Shown here: one piece after another, positions 8,706 through 16,776 of the stretch
How the letters are laid out: each line of letters begins with the position of its first letter
Numbering within the stretch: position 1 is the first letter of the stretch
Source: Ruminococcus bromii
GTDB lineage: Bacteria; Bacillota; Clostridia; Oscillospirales; Acutalibacteraceae
Assembly: GCF_002834225.1 (NCBI RefSeq)
Contig: NZ_NNSR01000041.1
Location: forward strand, 1-53,956
Length of the DNA: 53,956 bases
Direction: 5' to 3'
Made by a program: the position numbers and the translations under genes
Notes under the pieces: model-generated
Seen by the model: the letters and a program-made list of their open reading frames with translations, nothing else
Database searches by the model: none
Told to the model about the DNA's origin: nothing

Positions 8706-9305
8706 TTATTTTGTGCGGTTCTTCTGAACAACATCGACTACTCTTACAATAACAGGGTTTACGATAAGGTTTACGCCAAGTTCAATAATGAAATTGATAC
8801 CTGCAAGTGAAATAAGAGCATAGTAAACAATGTCTGTGCCGCCTGCCCATACTTCGAGAACAGGTCTAAAGAAGAGAAGTAAGCCAAGAATAAAGATGCC
8901 TGTGTTTACAATAGGTGAAACAATGCCTGCAAGTGCGGCTGCAACAATTGAGTTCTTTTTGCTTATTGCACGGTAAACAACACCCGAGCAAAATCCTGCG
9001 GCTGTACCTTTAAGCATACAAACTACAATGCACATAAACGGATTTGCGTTCCATACCATTGCACCGCCGAGATCAACGCCGAAGATGCACATGAGAACTA
9101 CAACCGCGCTGAATACCGCTCCGAGATATGCGCCTGCACCCTTGCCGTAAATAGCCGCACCGATTACAATCGGGATAAGTGCAAGTGTGATTGATACGGG
9201 TTTCATCGGGAAGAAGCTTGCAAGTACCTGTACAACAATGATGAGCGCTGTAAGAATTGCAAGTCCTACAAGTTTGTAAGTCTTTTGTGTTTCTGTCTTA
9301 TTCAT
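8706..9305 (-). CDS. ECF transporter S-component, vitamin uptake (pantothenate suspected)
   Basis: Integral membrane protein of 199 residues with about six hydrophobic segments. It matches the small substrate-binding (S) subunits of energy-coupling factor transporters: MKPVSITLALIPIVIGAAIYG near residue 33, GAYLGAVFSAVV, then NPFMCIVVCMLKGTAAGFC. The shared EcfAAT energising module is not in the window. The sequence is not BioY-like. Its neighbours are coaX upstream (pantothenate kinase) and birA downstream (biotin ligase), so pantothenate is the most likely substrate by context, with biotin the alternative. The ATG follows a strong AGGAGG site. A leader with two hairpins lies between coaX and this gene. 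Confidence 0.82.
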   Translation of the reverse strand: MNKTETQKTYKLVGLAILTALIIVVQVLASFFPMKPVSITLALIPIVIGAAIYGKGAGAYLGAVFSAVVVLMCIFGVDLGGAMVWNANPFMCIVVCMLKGTAAGFCSGVVYRAISKKNSIVAAALAGIVSPIVNTGIFILGLLLFFRPVLEVWAGGTDIVYYALISLAGINFIIELGVNLIVNPVIVRVVDVVQKNRTK

Positions 9306-9322
9306 AAAAAATTCCTCCTGCT

Positions 9323-9383
9323 GTTTCCCTGCTCATTTTCCGCAGGTGAAACGCAAATAATATTTACAAGGGGAGAACCCCGT
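9323..9383 (-). promoter_or_regulatory. Structured leader of the ECF transporter gene
   Basis: Two hairpins lie just upstream of the ribosome binding site. One pairs GTTTCCCTGC (9323-9332) with GCAGGTGAAAC (9342-9352), ten pairs and one bulged base. The other is a GGGG/CCCC stem in 9366-9383. I could not match them to a known riboswitch; they may be a regulator target or processing site. Confidence 0.4.
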
Positions 9384-9429
9384 TGCATCAAATTAATAAT
9401 TCAAAAACAAGTTGTATATTAAATTGTCT

Positions 9430-10197
9430 TTATTTTTTATTTCTCCCGTAAATAATTTTGAGTCCGTCAAGAATAATATTCTCATCAAAGATAATATCGT
9501 GACGGCAGTTTTTGATTGCAAGCGGAGCAAGACCGCCTGTTGCAATAACCTTGCATTCTTTCCTGCATTCCTCGGTAAACATATCAACCATTCCGTCAAG
9601 CATACAGGCTGTTCCGAACATAATTCCCGAACGAATGCAGTCGGATGTGTTTGACGAAATTACCTTCTTTGGAGCTTTCATATCAACCGATGACAGCAAT
9701 GCACCGTGATTTGTGAGTGCGTCAAGCGAAATTCCCATACCGGGGGCAATTGCACCGCCGTGATACGCGTTGCTTGCGTCAACATAGACAATTGCGGTTG
9801 CTGTTCCCATAAAAATCATAATGAGAGGACCACCGTATTTTTCACACGCTCCCACACAGCCGGCAACGATATCTGCACCCAAGGTTTCGGGATGTTCTAT
9901 CTTGATGTCAAGACCTGTCTTGAGTCCCGGACCTATGAGCAGACTTTTTTTGCCTGTAACGGTCATAATCGCACTTCTGAGGTTATATGTAAATTTCGGA
10001 ACAACAGAGCTTATAATAGCGCCGTCAATGCTTTTTGCGTCGATGTTATAAATCTGCAAAAAAGTGTAAAGCTCAACGGCAAGCTCGTCGCTTGTTTTGT
10101 TTTCATCGGTTGAAAAACGGAGTTTGAATTTTAAATTATCTCCGTCAAAAATACCGAGCTTGACATTGGTGTTTCCGACATCGGCCGCAAGCAGCAT
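9430..10197 (-). CDS. coaX: Type III pantothenate kinase
   Basis: Phosphorylates pantothenate to 4'-phosphopantothenate, the first step of coenzyme A synthesis; the type III enzyme typically needs a monovalent cation and is not feedback-inhibited. The ASKHA-fold nucleotide motif DVGNTNVKLG is at the N-terminus. GADIVAGCVGA near residue 100, GTATAIVYVDAS near 128 and GGAIAPGMGIS near 143 follow the family order. Its 255 residues are the usual length. The ATG at 10197 has GGAGGG about 6 bases upstream; a TTG five codons earlier overlaps that site and is rejected. It is first in a minus-strand cluster with an ECF S-component and birA, and is driven by a promoter at 10272-10299. CoaD, a later step of the pathway, is encoded elsewhere in the window. 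Confidence 0.94.
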   Translation of the reverse strand: MLLAADVGNTNVKLGIFDGDNLKFKLRFSTDENKTSDELAVELYTFLQIYNIDAKSIDGAIISSVVPKFTYNLRSAIMTVTGKKSLLIGPGLKTGLDIKIEHPETLGADIVAGCVGACEKYGGPLIMIFMGTATAIVYVDASNAYHGGAIAPGMGISLDALTNHGALLSSVDMKAPKKVISSNTSDCIRSGIMFGTACMLDGMVDMFTEECRKECKVIATGGLAPLAIKNCRHDIIFDENIILDGLKIIYGRNKK

Positions 10198-10271
10198 TAC
10201 TGTTCCCTCCAAACGGTTTTCATAAATAAGCTCTTACAAAAGTTTAGATTTAATCGTACTTTACTTTGCTT

Positions 10272-10299
10272 ATTATATCATAAAAAATTATTTCTTCAA
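10272..10299 (-). promoter_or_regulatory. Promoter of coaX
   Basis: On the minus strand TTGAAG (10294-10299), a 16-bp spacer and TATAAT (10272-10277). Confidence 0.65.
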
Positions 10300-10348
10300 G
10301 GGTGAATTTAAGGAATTTATCCGATTTTTGGAAAATCCGAAAAAATTG

Positions 10349-10376
10349 TTGAAATTTGCGTTGAATTGTGTATAAT
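10349..10376 (+). promoter_or_regulatory. Promoter of the transketolase genes
   Basis: TTGAAA (10349-10354), a 16-bp spacer and TATAAT (10371-10376), about 60 bp upstream of the first subunit. Confidence 0.7.
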
Positions 10377-10438
10377 TGAAATAGGTGCGCAGACACGGTC
10401 AAGTACTGCGCAAAATTCTGAAAGGAATGGTTTATTAA

Positions 10439-11287
10439 ATGGATAGTTCAGAAATCAAGCAGCTCCAAATCCTTGCTGCAAAGTCAAGAATGGGCGCAAT
10501 TCTCGGCACTTACCACGCCAAATCAGGTCATCCCGGTGGATCGCTTTCTGCAGCAGATATTTTCACATATCTTTACTTTAAGGAAATGAATGTTGATCCT
10601 AAAAATCCTGATATGCAGGACAGAGATCGTTTTGTTCTTTCAAAGGGTCACTGCTGTCCGGCTCTTTATGCAACACTTGCACTCAAGGGCTTTTTTGAAT
10701 GGGACGAGCTTACTAAGCTCCGCCATGTGGGCGCAATGCTTCAGGGCCATCCCGATATGAAGGGTACTCCCGGTATTGATATGAGCACAGGCTCACTCGG
10801 TCAGGGCATTTCGGCTGCCTGCGGTATGGCGCTTGCGGCTAAGCTTGATAACAAGAGCTATCGCACATATACGGTTCTCGGTGACGGTGAAGTTGAAGAA
10901 GGTCAGGTTTGGGAGGCTGCAATGTTTGCCGCTCACAACAAGCTTGACAACCTCGTTGTAATTGTTGACCAGAACGGACTTCAGATTGACGGTACTGTTG
11001 AAGAGGTTGCAGGCATTGAACCTCTCGATAAAAAGTTTGAAAGCTTCGGCTTTGAAGTAATCAAAATTGACGGTCACGACTTTAATCAGATTGAATCGGC
11101 TCTCGAAAAGGCTAAGACAGTAAAGGGCAAGCCTACTGCAATTCTTGCAAAGACCGTCAAGGGCAAGGGCGTTTCATTTATGGAAAATCAGGTTGGCTGG
11201 CACGGCACTGCTCCAAACAAGGAACAGTATGAACAGGCTACTGCCGAGCTTCAGGCTGAAATTGACAGATTGGAGGGCAACTGCTGA
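10439..11287 (+). CDS. Transketolase, N-terminal subunit
   Basis: The thiamine-diphosphate-binding half of a split transketolase, which moves two-carbon units between pentose-phosphate sugars in the cytosol. The 282 residues correspond to the first half of ordinary transketolase. Substrate-side histidines appear in AKSGHPGGSLS near residue 28 and LSKGHCCPALYA near 70. The thiamine diphosphate/Mg motif is GDGEVEEGQVWEA near residue 143, ending at VDQNG. The second half is the next gene, whose ATG overlaps this TGA by one base, so the two chains are translationally coupled and expected to assemble together. Many anaerobic Firmicutes have this split form. Confidence 0.94.
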   Translation: MDSSEIKQLQILAAKSRMGAILGTYHAKSGHPGGSLSAADIFTYLYFKEMNVDPKNPDMQDRDRFVLSKGHCCPALYATLALKGFFEWDELTKLRHVGAMLQGHPDMKGTPGIDMSTGSLGQGISAACGMALAAKLDNKSYRTYTVLGDGEVEEGQVWEAAMFAAHNKLDNLVVIVDQNGLQIDGTVEEVAGIEPLDKKFESFGFEVIKIDGHDFNQIESALEKAKTVKGKPTAILAKTVKGKGVSFMENQVGWHGTAPNKEQYEQATAELQAEIDRLEGNC

Positions 11288-12237
11288 TGGCACAGGTTAT
11301 TAAAAAGGCTACAAGAGAAAGCTTTGGTATGGCTCTTTGTGAGCTTGCAAAGACAAATAAGGATATTATCGTTTTTGACGCAGACCTCGCAGCTGCTACA
11401 AAGACAGGAATTTTCAAGAAAGAATTTCCCGACAGATTTTTTGACTGCGGTATTGCCGAGGGCAATATGGTAGGTGTTGCGGCAGGTATGGCTGCGGCAG
11501 GCAAAATCCCCGTTGCAGCATCATTTGCAATGTTTGCAACAGGCAGAGCATTCGAGCAGATTCGTAACTCTGTTGCTTATCCTCACCTCAATGTTAAGAT
11601 TGCCGGCAGTCACGCAGGCATTTCAACAGGCGAAGACGGTGCTACTCATCAGTGCCTTGAAGACATCGGTATTATGCGTACAATTCCGGGTATGGTTATT
11701 CTTAACCCTGCCGATCATTACGAAATGATGGCTGCTACAAAGGCAGCAATTGAGTACAAGGGTCCTGTTTATATCCGTCTTGGCAGACTTGCAATCGACA
11801 GCTTTAACGATCCCGATACCTATACTTTTGAACTCGGCAAGGGCATTACTCTTCACGAGGGCAACGATGTGGCTGTTATCGCAACAGGCCTTGTTGTAAA
11901 CGAGGCTTTAAAGGCTGTTAAGGAGCTTGAAGCAGAGGGTATCAACGCTCGCCTTATCAATATCCACACAATCAAGCCTATTGACAGAGATATCATTATT
12001 AAGGCTGCAAAGGAAACAGGCAGAATCATCACCGTTGAGGAACATAATGTTATCGGTGGTCTTGGCGACGCTGTTTGTGATGTTGTAAGCGCAGAATGCC
12101 CTGTTAAGGTTACAAAGATTGGTGTAAACGATCGTTTCGGTTACAGCGGTCCTGCTCTTGAGCTTCTTGACAAGTTCGGTCTTACACAGCCGCACATCGC
12201 AAAGGTTGTCAGAGATGTCGTTAAAGAGGATAAATAA
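11287..12237 (+). CDS. Transketolase, C-terminal subunit
   Basis: Second half of the split transketolase, 316 residues. It supplies the pyrimidine-binding and C-terminal domains that complete the active site with the preceding subunit. The pyrimidine-domain segment FDCGIAEGNMVGVAAGMA near residue 54 contains the Glu expected to activate the cofactor. GSHAGISTGEDGATHQ near residue 103 is a typical substrate-binding stretch. The C-terminal domain includes EEHNVIGGLGDAV. DXP synthase is the main alternative for the fold, but a separate N-terminal chain and these motifs favour transketolase. Start and preceding stop share one base, and the operon ends at a strong terminator. Confidence 0.94.
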   Translation: MAQVIKKATRESFGMALCELAKTNKDIIVFDADLAAATKTGIFKKEFPDRFFDCGIAEGNMVGVAAGMAAAGKIPVAASFAMFATGRAFEQIRNSVAYPHLNVKIAGSHAGISTGEDGATHQCLEDIGIMRTIPGMVILNPADHYEMMAATKAAIEYKGPVYIRLGRLAIDSFNDPDTYTFELGKGITLHEGNDVAVIATGLVVNEALKAVKELEAEGINARLINIHTIKPIDRDIIIKAAKETGRIITVEEHNVIGGLGDAVCDVVSAECPVKVTKIGVNDRFGYSGPALELLDKFGLTQPHIAKVVRDVVKEDK

Positions 12238-12269
12238 TTTCTGAATTTATTTAATAATTGCAAAATATC

Positions 12270-12303
12270 AGCGGTCGGTTTGTTCAAGCCGACCGCTTTT
12301 TGT
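12270..12303 (+). terminator. Rho-independent terminator after transketolase
   Basis: 9-bp stem AGCGGTCGG / CCGACCGCT followed by TTTTTG. Confidence 0.92.
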
Positions 12304-12340
12304 ATGTCAGATGTCTGCTCAATAAAATTTGAGCAATATT

Positions 12341-12368
12341 AAAAGCCCCCGAAATTTCGGGGGCTTTT
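12341..12368 (-). terminator. Bidirectional terminator, ends the ffh-rpsP-khpA operon
   Basis: Palindrome with arms AAAAGCCCCCGA and TCGGGGGCTTTT. The A- and T-runs on either side let it work on both strands. It lies 20 bp past the khpA stop. Confidence 0.9.
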
Positions 12369-12387
12369 GTTCGGTTATGACCGTTAA

Positions 12388-12621
12388 TCAGTCAATTTCA
12401 ACCATAATTTTTTCTTCACTGCGGATAGCTGCACTGCGGGCAATTGTGCGGATAGCCTTGGCAATTCTGCCCTGCTTACCGATGATTCTGCCCATGTCGT
12501 TTTCTGCAACATGAATATGGTAAACAACTGTTCCCTCTTCGTTGGGAGCATCTGCTTCAACTGATACGGAATCTGGATCGTCAACAAGACCCTTTGCGAT
12601 AACTGCAAGTAAATCCTTCAT
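12388..12621 (-). CDS. khpA: KH-domain RNA-binding protein KhpA
   Basis: Small cytosolic RNA-binding protein of 77 residues made of one KH domain, with the GxxG loop in GRIIGKQGRIAKAIR near residue 44. In Firmicutes KhpA partners KhpB/Jag and influences cell elongation and small-RNA binding; that role comes from the family. It follows rpsP by about 23 bases and is last in the ylxM-ffh-rpsP-khpA operon. In many Firmicutes rimM and trmD come next; here they are on the other strand several kilobases away. Confidence 0.92.
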   Translation of the reverse strand: MKDLLAVIAKGLVDDPDSVSVEADAPNEEGTVVYHIHVAENDMGRIIGKQGRIAKAIRTIARSAAIRSEEKIMVEID

Positions 12622-12644
12622 TGTTTGTCCTTTCCGAAGCGCAA

Positions 12645-12890
12645 TTATTCAATTACGCCGTTCTTCTTGAGAAGAGCCTTTACTGTGTCTGTTGGCTGAG
12701 CGCCGTTAGCAATCCATTTCTTAACTGCTTCAACGTCAACCTTGAACTCTGAAGGCTTCTTGAGAATATCATATGTGCCGATTTCTTCAATGAAACGACC
12801 GTTTCTCGGATATCTTGAATCTGCAACTACTACTCTGTAGAAAGGAGCCTTCTTTGAACCCATTCTTCTAAGTCTGATCTTTACTGCCAT
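12645..12890 (-). CDS. rpsP: 30S ribosomal protein S16
   Basis: Structural protein of the small ribosomal subunit, 81 residues. The signature start [20 protein letters not shown] and the following [15 protein letters not shown] are diagnostic. The ATG at 12890 has GAGGTG seven bases upstream; an upstream GTG at 12899 overlaps this site and is rejected. It sits between ffh and khpA on the minus strand. Confidence 0.97.
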   Translation of the reverse strand: MAVKIRLRRMGSKKAPFYRVVVADSRYPRNGRFIEEIGTYDILKKPSEFKVDVEAVKKWIANGAQPTDTVKALLKKNGVIE

Positions 12891-12981
12891 AATGTTCACC
12901 TCATAAAAATTGTTAATTTATATTCACCAACCGTAATTGGATGAAAAACTTTGTTTTTGTTTAATGTTTGATAAATGTTAA

Positions 12982-14382
12982 TTATTTGAACGGAGGCATT
13001 CCGTCAGGACCGCCCATGCCGCCCATTCCGTTCATCGGCATACCGCCGAGCCCCGGAAGACCTTTCATTTTTCTTCGTTTCTTAGAGCCTTTTCCGCCCT
13101 TTGTCATCTGACGCATCATCTTCTGCATTTGGTCAATCTGCTTGATAAGTCGGTTGACTTCTTCAATGCTTCTGCCCGAACCTGCCGCAATTCTGCGCTT
13201 TCTTGACGGATTCATAATGTGTGGATGACTTCTTTCTTCGGGGGTCATTGAAAGGATAATTGCCTGAACCCAGTCAATCTGTCTGTCGTCAATGTCAACG
13301 CCCTCAAGCTGTTTTCCAACGCCCGGAATTTTTGAGAGAATGCCCTTGAGCGGTCCCATTTTCTTGACCTGCTCAAACTGATCGTACAAATCGTTAAAGT
13401 CGAATTTGTTGCTCATCATCTTCTGAGCCATTTCTTCGGCTTTTTCGGCATCCATTTTATTCTGTGCGTCCTCAATTAGAGTAAGCACATCACCCATGCC
13501 GAGAATACGGCTTGCCATCCTGTCGGGGTGGAAAACTTCAATATCGTCAAGCTTTTCGCCTGTACCTGCAAATTTAATAGGTCTGCCTGTAACAGCCTTT
13601 ACCGAAAGTGCCGCACCGCCTCGAGTGTCACCGTCAAGCTTTGTTAGAATAACACCCGTAATGTCAAGAAGCTCGTTAAAGCTCTTCGCAACATTAACTG
13701 CGTCCTGACCTGTCATCGAGTCGATAACAAGCAAAATTTCGTTTGGCTCAACTTCTTTTTTGATGTTTTTAAGCTCATCCATAAGAGCCTCATCAATATG
13801 AAGCCGACCTGCGGTATCGAGAATAACAACATCGTTGCCGTAGTCTTTTGCACGCTTAATTGCCTCTTTTGCAATCTTAACGGGATTTGCTTTTCCCATT
13901 TCAAAAACAGGAACGCCTGCCTTTTCGCCGACAACCTTCAACTGGTCAATAGCGGCGGGACGGTAAACATCACAAGCCGCAAGAAGCGGACTTCTGCCCT
14001 GTTTTTTGAGCATTTTTGCAAGCTTTGCCGTGTGGGTTGTTTTACCTGAACCCTGAAGACCGCACATCATAATGACTGTCGGTGGCTTTGACGCAAACTC
14101 AATTCGTGCGTCCTCGCCGCCCATAAGGCTTGTAAGCTCCTCGTCAACAATCTTAACAACCATCTGTGCGGGAGTAAGACTCTGCATAACATCCTGACCG
14201 ACGGCACGCTCTGTTACTTTGTTTGTAAAGTCCTTTGCAACCTTGTAGTTTACATCGGCCTCAAGAAGTGCGAGTCGAACCTCTCGCATTGCTTCCTTAA
14301 CATCTTTTTCAGAAAGCTTGCCTTTGTTTTTCAGTTTTTTGAACGCATTGCCAAGCTTATCTGCAAGTCCTTCAAACGCCAT
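12982..14382 (-). CDS. ffh: Signal recognition particle protein Ffh (SRP54)
   Basis: GTPase that binds signal sequences of nascent membrane and secreted proteins and, with SRP RNA and FtsY, delivers ribosomes to the membrane. The 466-residue chain has the N domain, then the G domain with GLQGSGKTTHTAKLAK near residue 108, DTAGRLHIDEALM near 190 and TKLDGDTRGG near 247. The C-terminal M domain is methionine-rich (MSNKFDFNDLYDQFEQVKKM, then the RRIAAGSGRSIEEVN RNA-binding helix). The tail ends in a Gly/Met/Pro-rich stretch, also seen in relatives. ylxM lies 10 bases upstream, the standard gene pair. No SRP RNA gene was recognised nearby. Confidence 0.97.
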   Translation of the reverse strand: MAFEGLADKLGNAFKKLKNKGKLSEKDVKEAMREVRLALLEADVNYKVAKDFTNKVTERAVGQDVMQSLTPAQMVVKIVDEELTSLMGGEDARIEFASKPPTVIMMCGLQGSGKTTHTAKLAKMLKKQGRSPLLAACDVYRPAAIDQLKVVGEKAGVPVFEMGKANPVKIAKEAIKRAKDYGNDVVILDTAGRLHIDEALMDELKNIKKEVEPNEILLVIDSMTGQDAVNVAKSFNELLDITGVILTKLDGDTRGGAALSVKAVTGRPIKFAGTGEKLDDIEVFHPDRMASRILGMGDVLTLIEDAQNKMDAEKAEEMAQKMMSNKFDFNDLYDQFEQVKKMGPLKGILSKIPGVGKQLEGVDIDDRQIDWVQAIILSMTPEERSHPHIMNPSRKRRIAAGSGRSIEEVNRLIKQIDQMQKMMRQMTKGGKGSKKRRKMKGLPGLGGMPMNGMGGMGGPDGMPPFK

Positions 14383-14392
14383 AAAAACTCCT

Positions 14393-14743
14393 TTAATCCT
14401 TCAGCGAGCCTGATTTTCGGATAATAACATCCGCAAGCTCTGTGATTTGCATATCCTGTGAAAGTTCTTTTATTTCAAGTGCAAGAGCCGAAATCTCGTC
14501 AAGCCCCTGCTCAAGCTTACTGAACTGTTTGAACAGACCGAGCTTTTCTTCAAACTCAAAAAGCTGCTGCTCACTGCGCTTGATACTGTCACGCACACCC
14601 TGCCTTGTTATTCCCATTTCATCGGCAACCTCCGCAAGCGATAAATCTTCGTTATAATAAAGATCAACCGCCCTTTTGCCCGAGGGCTTTAAAAGCTCGC
14701 CGTAAAAATCAAACAAGAGGGATACTTCAATATTTTTTTCCAT
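14393..14743 (-). CDS. ylxM: YlxM-family helix-turn-helix protein
   Basis: 116-residue protein of the YlxM/p13 family, which is found next to ffh in Firmicutes and is thought to act with the SRP pathway. A sigma-region-4-like helix-turn-helix is visible near residues 33-55 (LSLAEVADEMGITRQGVRDSI), followed by a long charged helix that may form a coiled coil. It is first in the operon, with a near-consensus promoter 60 bp upstream. Confidence 0.9.
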   Translation of the reverse strand: MEKNIEVSLLFDFYGELLKPSGKRAVDLYYNEDLSLAEVADEMGITRQGVRDSIKRSEQQLFEFEEKLGLFKQFSKLEQGLDEISALALEIKELSQDMQITELADVIIRKSGSLKD

Positions 14744-14802
14744 ATTTGACAGCTCCCGTGATTGGTCTGTGTCTGTAAAGAGATTTTCTTTACACCTGTG
14801 AT

Positions 14803-14831
14803 ATTATAATATATGCTCGACTGTTTGTCAA
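14803..14831 (-). promoter_or_regulatory. Promoter of the ylxM-ffh-rpsP-khpA operon
   Basis: On the minus strand a perfect TTGACA (14826-14831), a 17-bp spacer and a perfect TATAAT (14803-14808). Confidence 0.88.
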
Positions 14832-15148
14832 GCCTTTAAAGCGGATTTCTGCAATGCGTTTACCGAAATGACAAAAGCAGAATAAATTTTGACAAATTTT
14901 TAAAAAACTATCAGAAATTGTACGGTTGTGTCATAAAAAAGACGATATTGTAGAATTTTTGGTGAAATCCGATAATTAAAACGAGCCTGTTACAATGTGA
15001 TTTTGACAAAAATTACGAATGATTGATGATTATATTTCTAACCCTTACAAATGAGGGGGCTATGTGCAGTTTAGTTTTCGTCATTTTTCACAAAAATTAA
15101 ATTTTTAGTAAAAAAGGCTATTTTTCTCGTGTATTTTTTGGTGAAATG
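14832..15148. other. AT-rich intergenic region before phoH
   Basis: About 300 bp without a recognisable gene or stable RNA. It contains two plus-strand TTGACA hexamers (near 14899 and 15002) without convincing -10 partners at 17 bp. It also holds two copies of TTTTTGGTGAAAT (14956-14968 and 15135-15147), each followed within four bases by a -10-like hexamer. Confidence 0.5.
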
Positions 15149-15157
15149 TGTTATAAT
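15149..15157 (+). promoter_or_regulatory. Extended -10 promoter of phoH
   Basis: TGT-TATAAT is a perfect extended -10. It predicts a start of transcription near 15164, just upstream of the AGGAG at 15180-15184. Confidence 0.6.
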
Positions 15158-15193
15158 TGTTTTGAATTATTGAAGAAACAGGAGTTTTGCTTT

Positions 15194-16177
15194 ACGGAAC
15201 AGATTATAAATATCGACAGAATGGAAAATGCTGTAGCACTTTTTGGCAGTTTTGACGAGAATATTAAGCTGATTGAAAAGGAATTTAATGTTCGCGTCAC
15301 CTGTCGCGACAGTGAACTGAAGGTTGAGGGCGATGCGGAAAACACGGCAAAAGCCTGCAAGGTTATTGAGAGCCTGCTGCAGTTCATCAACCGAGGTGAG
15401 GCGCTTTCCGAGCAAAATATCCGCTACTGCATTTCGCTTGTCAATGAAGGCAGCGAGGACAAAATAGAACAGCTTGCGGGCGACTGCATCTGTATTACTT
15501 CAAAGGGAAAGCCCATTAAGCCGAAAACCATCGGTCAGAAGCGCTATTGCTCGCAGATTGCGAAAAATACCGTAACAATCGGCGTAGGTCCCGCCGGTAC
15601 GGGCAAGACCTACCTTGCCGTTGCAATGGCTGTTACGGCCTTCAGAAGCAAGCAGATTAACCGAATTATTCTTACAAGACCTGCCGTTGAAGCCGGTGAA
15701 AAGCTTGGCTTTCTTCCCGGTGATTTGCAGAGTAAGGTTGATCCGTATCTTCGCCCCCTGTATGACGCATTGTTCGATATGCTGGGTGCAGAAACATATC
15801 AAAAGTATGTTGAAAGGGGCAACATTGAGGTTGCGCCCCTTGCGTATATGCGAGGAAGAACGCTTGACGACAGCTTTATAATTCTTGACGAGGCTCAGAA
15901 TACTACGAGAGAACAGATGAAGATGTTCCTTACCCGACTCGGCTTTAACTCGAAAATGGTAATCACAGGCGATATTACGCAGATTGACCTTCCGAACGGT
16001 GCAAAGAGCGGTCTTAAGGATTGTATAAAAATTCTAAAAAATATTGACGATATCGGCACTTGTTTCTTTGATGAAAAGGATGTTGTCCGTCACCGCCTTG
16101 TTCAGGATATTATCAAGGCGTACGCAAGGTTTGAAAGCAGCAATAACAATTTGCGCGGCAGTAATTCCAAAAACTAA
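15194..16177 (+). CDS. PhoH-like ATPase (PhoL/YbeZ type)
   Basis: Cytosolic P-loop protein linked to RNA metabolism and ribosome assembly and usually encoded next to ybeY, as here. An N-terminal KH-like region is followed by the Walker A motif GPAGTGKTYLAVAMA and Walker B IILDEAQNTT. The start is uncertain. The only good ribosome binding site, AGGAG at 15180-15184, is followed in frame by ACG nine bases later (15194), where homologues begin (TEQIINID). The first in-frame ATG after it is at 15221. The in-frame ATG at 15146 overlaps the likely -10 box. I therefore list the start at ACG, giving about 327 residues, with low certainty. First gene of a long operon to trmD. Confidence 0.88.
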   Translation, partial: TEQIINIDRMENAVALFGSFDENIKLIEKEFNVRVTCRDSELKVEGDAENTAKACKVIESLLQFINRGEALSEQNIRYCISLVNEGSEDKIEQLAGDCICITSKGKPIKPKTIGQKRYCSQIAKNTVTIGVGPAGTGKTYLAVAMAVTAFRSKQINRIILTRPAVEAGEKLGFLPGDLQSKVDPYLRPLYDALFDMLGAETYQKYVERGNIEVAPLAYMRGRTLDDSFIILDEAQNTTREQMKMFLTRLGFNSKMVITGDITQIDLPNGAKSGLKDCIKILKNIDDIGTCFFDEKDVVRHRLVQDIIKAYARFESSNNNLRGSNSKN

Positions 16178-16213
16178 TATTGTATAACTAATCCGAACCT
16201 TAGGATTAAAAAT

Positions 16214-16748
16214 AACGAAAGGACGATCACATATGGCAGAACACAATAAAATCAGAGTAATTATCACAAACAAACAAAAAGCAGTTAAAATTCCGACGGG
16301 TATAAGAATGTTGGTTCGCCGCTGCTGCAATGCGGTTCTCCAGCTTGAAAAATTTGAAGGTTCTGCTGAAATCAGCGTTACTTTCACGGATAACGAGGGC
16401 ATCAAGGCTCTTAACAAGCAGTATCGTGACAAGGACATTGAAACCGATGTTCTTTCTTTCCCGATGGGCGAAAACGGTGTTTATGACACCAATCCCGAAA
16501 CAGGCGCACAGATTTTGGGCGATGTTGTAATTTCAATGGAAAAGGCAAGAGATCAGGCAGAGCTTTTCGGTCACAGCCTCCAGAGAGAGGTTGGCTATCT
16601 TACCGCTCACAGCGTTCTTCATCTTCTCGGTTATGACCATATGGAAAAGCTTGAAAGGGTAAGAATGAGAGAAAAAGAAGAGCTTGTTATGGAACAGCTC
16701 GGTCTTCCTGCATCATCAAGCTACATAGTTGACGACGATATGGCTTGA
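16214..16748 (+). CDS. ybeY: Endoribonuclease YbeY (16S rRNA maturation)
   Basis: Zinc-dependent endoribonuclease involved in 16S rRNA 3'-end maturation and ribosome quality control. The 171-residue protein starts at the ATG at 16233 after GAAAGGACGA; the listed left edge includes that ribosome binding site. The family signature HSVLHLLGYDH gives the three zinc-binding histidines (HxxxHxxxxxH) near residue 128. It lies between the PhoH-like ATPase and the diacylglycerol kinase gene, the classical order in Firmicutes. Confidence 0.94.
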
Positions 16749-16776
16749 TGCAGTTTAAACAGTTGTATTTCGGGAT

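Noticed and set aside
8706..9305. BioY biotin transporter
   Set aside because: The neighbour birA suggests it, but the sequence lacks the BioY pattern and looks like the general ECF S-component family; coaX upstream points to pantothenate.
14832..15148. SRP RNA or 6S RNA gene near ffh
   Set aside because: The region is AT-rich without the conserved SRP Alu/S-domain motifs (such as the GGAA tetraloop stem) or a long 6S-like hairpin.
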